64,000 bases of DNA from positions 248,001-312,000 of the forward strand of contig NZ_BMCH01000003.1 in NCBI RefSeq assembly GCF_014635085.1. The letters run 5' to 3'. The notes beneath the pieces were generated by a model that worked only from the letters and a program-made list of their open reading frames with translations, searched no databases and was not told where the DNA came from. Numbering within the stretch: position 1 is the first letter of the stretch; every line of letters begins with the position of its first letter. Positions 61,513-64,000 of this stretch are shown here, one piece after another. The stretch comes from Asaia siamensis (GTDB taxonomy: Bacteria > Pseudomonadota > Alphaproteobacteria > Acetobacterales > Acetobacteraceae). Made by a program: the position numbers and the translations under genes.

Positions 61513-62658
61513 TCAGCTCGCCTTTGGCAGCCAGATACGGCAGGTCATGCCTTTGCCAAGGGCGCTTTCGATACGAAGGCGCCCACCATGGCGATCAACG
61601 ATGTGTTTCACGATCGCCAGACCAAGCCCGGTCCCGCTCTGGGAAGCCGTGACGCGCCCTTCCACCCGGTAGAAACGTTCGGTCAGCCGTGGCACGTGCT
61701 GCGTATCGACACCACGCCCATTGTCAGAGACCGAAATCTCGACCCCCCTGCCATTATCGGCGACGATCCCGACACGGATCTCGATCTCAGACCCTGCATA
61801 TTTGAGCGCATTTTCGACCAGATTAAGCAGAACCTGCACAATCTGGTCTTCATCTGCGGGAAAGAACAGATCTTCATCCGTCGGCAGAAGGATCAGCTTT
61901 GCGTCTGAGGATCGTATCAGGATCTGGCTGTCTTCCAGCAGGCGATCCATGATGTCCTGCGCCGCCACGAGATCATTGGGGCGCATATGCTCGAGACGCT
62001 GCACGCGGGAGAGATAGAGTAGACGCTCGATCAGACGCTCCATACGGGCGGCCTGAGCCGCCATGACAGCCAGAAACTGCTGCTGCGCCGCCGGATCGTC
62101 AGAAGCAGGCCCCTGCAAGGTCTCGATGAACCCGATCAGCGAGGCGAGAGGTGTGCGCAGTTCGTGGCTAGCATAGGCCACGAAATCGGCGCGCATACGA
62201 TCCACCACCTCGACTTCCGAACAATCCTCGAGCACGGCAAGAACGCCATCAACCCAGCCGATATCGCTTGCGAAACGCTCGGACCATTTGCGGAAGGTCA
62301 CCTGCACGATGCGTCGCACAGGCACGTCTAGTTCGACACGCGTGACGACACCGGTCTCAGGCGTCAGGGTCGCGAGTACCGATTGTACCGCCGGATGACG
62401 GATTACCGCACCCAGCGCATCGCCAAAGGTGGAATGCGCGACACGATTGGCATGATAGATACGCCCGCCCTGATCGAGCAGCACGGCCGGAATTGGCAGT
62501 AGATCGCAGAAAACCGGCGCCCCTGGCGCCTCACCTTGAACGGGCTTGGGCGTCAGGGCGGTGGGGGGAACCAGAACCAGCCGGCGCCGCCAGGCGCGCC
62601 ATGAAAAACCCCACCCCAGAAGCGAGAGCGCAAGAAGCGCGATAAGAGCAAAGGTCAG
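61513..62658 (-). CDS. phoR: phosphate regulon sensor kinase PhoR
   Basis: Senses phosphate through the Pst-PhoU complex and phosphorylates PhoB. With a start at CTG 62658 (MTFALIALLALSLLGWGFSW) it is 381 residues: one membrane helix, a PAS-like part, the H box YASHELRTPL (His165), and HATPase boxes NLVENALKYA, DNGRGVD and GTGLGLAI. GGGAG lies eight bases before the CTG, only 12 bases past phoB. A GTG at 62484 would give 323 residues without the membrane helix. No ATG lies in frame upstream. Confidence 0.85.
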   Translation of the reverse strand: MTFALIALLALSLLGWGFSWRAWRRRLVLVPPTALTPKPVQGEAPGAPVFCDLLPIPAVLLDQGGRIYHANRVAHSTFGDALGAVIRHPAVQSVLATLTPETGVVTRVELDVPVRRIVQVTFRKWSERFASDIGWVDGVLAVLEDCSEVEVVDRMRADFVAYASHELRTPLASLIGFIETLQGPASDDPAAQQQFLAVMAAQAARMERLIERLLYLSRVQRLEHMRPNDLVAAQDIMDRLLEDSQILIRSSDAKLILLPTDEDLFFPADEDQIVQVLLNLVENALKYAGSEIEIRVGIVADNGRGVEISVSDNGRGVDTQHVPRLTERFYRVEGRVTASQSGTGLGLAIVKHIVDRHGGRLRIESALGKGMTCRIWLPKAS

Positions 62659-62670
62659 GGCCGGGCTCCC

Positions 62671-63366
62671 TCAGGCCTGATCGTCGAGGGCGTAGCCGGC
62701 AGAGCGCACGGTACGCACATAATCCATCTCGTCATCCAGATTGAGCGCCCGGCGCAGGCGCCGGATATGCACATCGATCGTCCGCAATTCGACATGCACA
62801 TTCGAGCCCCAGACCTTCTGAAGCAGATCCTCGCGCGAAAAGACGCGCCTCGGGTGGCGCATCAGGAACTCAAGCAGACGGAACTCGGTCGGGCCCAGCG
62901 TAAGGGCGCGCCCGTTGCGCTCGGCACGATGTGTCTGCAGATCGAGTTGCAGGTCGGCAAAATTCAGCACGTTCTGCTTGACCGGTTGGGTGCGACGCAG
63001 CAGCGCGCGCAGGCGGGCGTCGAGAGCCTCAATGCTGCATGGTTTGGCGATATAGTCATCCGCCCCGCTGTCGAGGCCGCGAATGCTGTCCTGCTCGTCA
63101 GCACGGGCCGTCAGCATCAATACCGGCAGGTCGTGAAGCGACGACGTGCCTCTGATGCGCCGACAGAGATCAAGGCCCGACATACCCGGCAGCATCCAGT
63201 CGAGCACAATCGCATCGGGACGTGCGCGCGAAATATGCTCCCACGCCTGCTCGGCTTCAGGGAAGGCCGAGACGTCATAGCCAAGCTTGTCGAGATTATA
63301 GCGTATCATCAGCTGAAGAGACGGATCATCTTCAACGACAACGATCTTTACGAGGGCACCGCTCAT
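62671..63366 (-). CDS. phoB: phosphate regulon response regulator PhoB
   Basis: 231 residues: receiver domain with VVVEDDPSLQ and Asp56 in IVLDWMLPG, Lys in DYIAKPCSIEALDA, and an OmpR-type winged helix with VELRTIDVHIRRLRRALN. Activates phosphate-starvation genes when phosphorylated by PhoR. Its ATG overlaps the phoU stop (ATGA) and phoR follows 12 bases later. No canonical Pho box was recognised ahead of pstS. Confidence 0.94.
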   Translation of the reverse strand: MSGALVKIVVVEDDPSLQLMIRYNLDKLGYDVSAFPEAEQAWEHISRARPDAIVLDWMLPGMSGLDLCRRIRGTSSLHDLPVLMLTARADEQDSIRGLDSGADDYIAKPCSIEALDARLRALLRRTQPVKQNVLNFADLQLDLQTHRAERNGRALTLGPTEFRLLEFLMRHPRRVFSREDLLQKVWGSNVHVELRTIDVHIRRLRRALNLDDEMDYVRTVRSAGYALDDQA

Positions 63367-64000
63367 CGTGAAACCAGATCATCCCCGGCTGCAATCCCGC
63401 CACGCGGGCGCACCGCAGGCAGATTCTCACCCGTCACAGCATAATAGACGCGCTCGGCAATATTGGTCGTGTGGTCACCGATACGCTCGAAGTTCTTCGC
63501 GATGAAGAGCAGATGCGTACAGGGGCTGATATTACGCGGGTCTTCCATCATATAGGTGACAAGCTCGCGGAACATCGCCGTGTAGTATTCGTCCACTTCG
63601 CGGTCAGCCTGCCAGACTTCCGTCGCGCGGTCAGAATCCTGCTGGGTGACGGCATCGATAACGCGACGCAGATTTTCCTGCACAAGGCGCCCCATGCTGC
63701 GCAGGCCCGAAAGCGAGATCTGACGGTCAACCAGGTCAAAACGCTGGCTGCGACGCGCGATGGAGGCCGCGTAATCGCCGATGCGTTCGAGATCTCCCGT
63801 GATCTTGAGTGCAGCCACGATCTCGCGCAGATCGCCAGCCATCGGGCTACGCAAGGCGAGCAGACGAATGGCCAGCGCCTCGACATCGCGCTCGAGCATA
63901 TCAACCTGCGGGTCCTGCGCAGGGGCCGCCTGGGCCGCGTCTTCATCATGCTCGGTCACGGCGGCAACGGCCTGCGCCACCTGGCTTTCGACGATGCCCC
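63363..64000 (-). CDS. phoU: phosphate transport accessory protein PhoU (partial)
   Basis: PhoU couples PstB and PhoR and lowers PhoB activation when phosphate is plentiful. The visible part has two PhoU repeats: LKITGDLERIGDYAASIARR and NFERIGDHTTNIAERVYYAV. The frame stays open to the right edge. The first ATG at 63980 is not the true start, since conserved sequence (GIVESQ) precedes it and the beginning lies outside the window. Confidence 0.93.
   Translation of the reverse strand, partial: GIVESQVAQAVAAVTEHDEDAAQAAPAQDPQVDMLERDVEALAIRLLALRSPMAGDLREIVAALKITGDLERIGDYAASIARRSQRFDLVDRQISLSGLRSMGRLVQENLRRVIDAVTQQDSDRATEVWQADREVDEYYTAMFRELVTYMMEDPRNISPCTHLLFIAKNFERIGDHTTNIAERVYYAVTGENLPAVRPRGGIAAGDDLVSR

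Overview
The window is a 64 kb piece of a chromosome of about 60% GC from an alphaproteobacterium. It is most likely an acetic acid bacterium (Acetobacteraceae, near Gluconobacter/Asaia/Kozakia). That placement rests on remembered resemblance of the ribosomal proteins and RNA polymerase, the alphaproteobacterial order DUF3576-leuS-lptE-holA, and a one-piece dihydroxyacetone kinase. No database search could be run.

Layout. 1-21310 (minus strand) is a long translation/transcription block. Read in its own direction it runs rplK-rplA-rplJ-rplL-rpoB-rpoC-rpsL-rpsG-tuf-rpsJ-rplC-rplD-rplW-rplB-rpsS-rplV-rpsC-rplP-rpmC-rpsQ-rplN-rplX-rplE-rpsN-rpsH-rplF(partial). Two familiar members are missing: fusA between rpsG and tuf, and secE-nusG ahead of rplK. 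21414-29853 (minus) is a two-component system followed by a three-gene RND efflux pump. 29901-34083 (minus) holds rmuC, a small cysteine-rich lipoprotein, a DJ-1/PfpI protein, a flavoprotein and a glutathione transferase. 34182-36526 (plus) is minCDE and a YidB-like gene. 36754-41027 holds a small membrane protein, a Tat-exported beta-propeller protein and a divergent TonB-dependent receptor. 41146-49941 (minus) is DUF3576-leuS-lptE-holA continuing into a four-gene peptide-type ABC transporter that lacks a binding protein. 50061-52172 is a large SARP-like regulator. 52514-52834 (plus) is tRNA-Arg(CCU) split by a group I intron. 52908-58130 holds a small membrane protein, a dicarboxylate/amino-acid symporter, an amino-acid permease and dihydroxyacetone kinase. 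58546-64000 holds a fructosamine-kinase/tyrosine-phosphatase pair and a phosphate block (pstS, DUF4870-like gene, phoR, phoB, partial phoU).

The most notable element is the 244-nt group I intron placed exactly after the anticodon of tRNA-Arg(CCU). Its core helices P1, P2, P3, P4, P7 and P8 can be paired by eye, and it carries no reading frame for a homing endonuclease. Other points worth checking are the apparent CTG start of phoR, two 14-bp operator-like palindromes exactly 20 bp apart ahead of the dihydroxyacetone kinase gene, and the ABC transporter without a binding protein attached to an essential-gene operon. I saw no CRISPR array, insertion sequence, prophage or obvious defence system.
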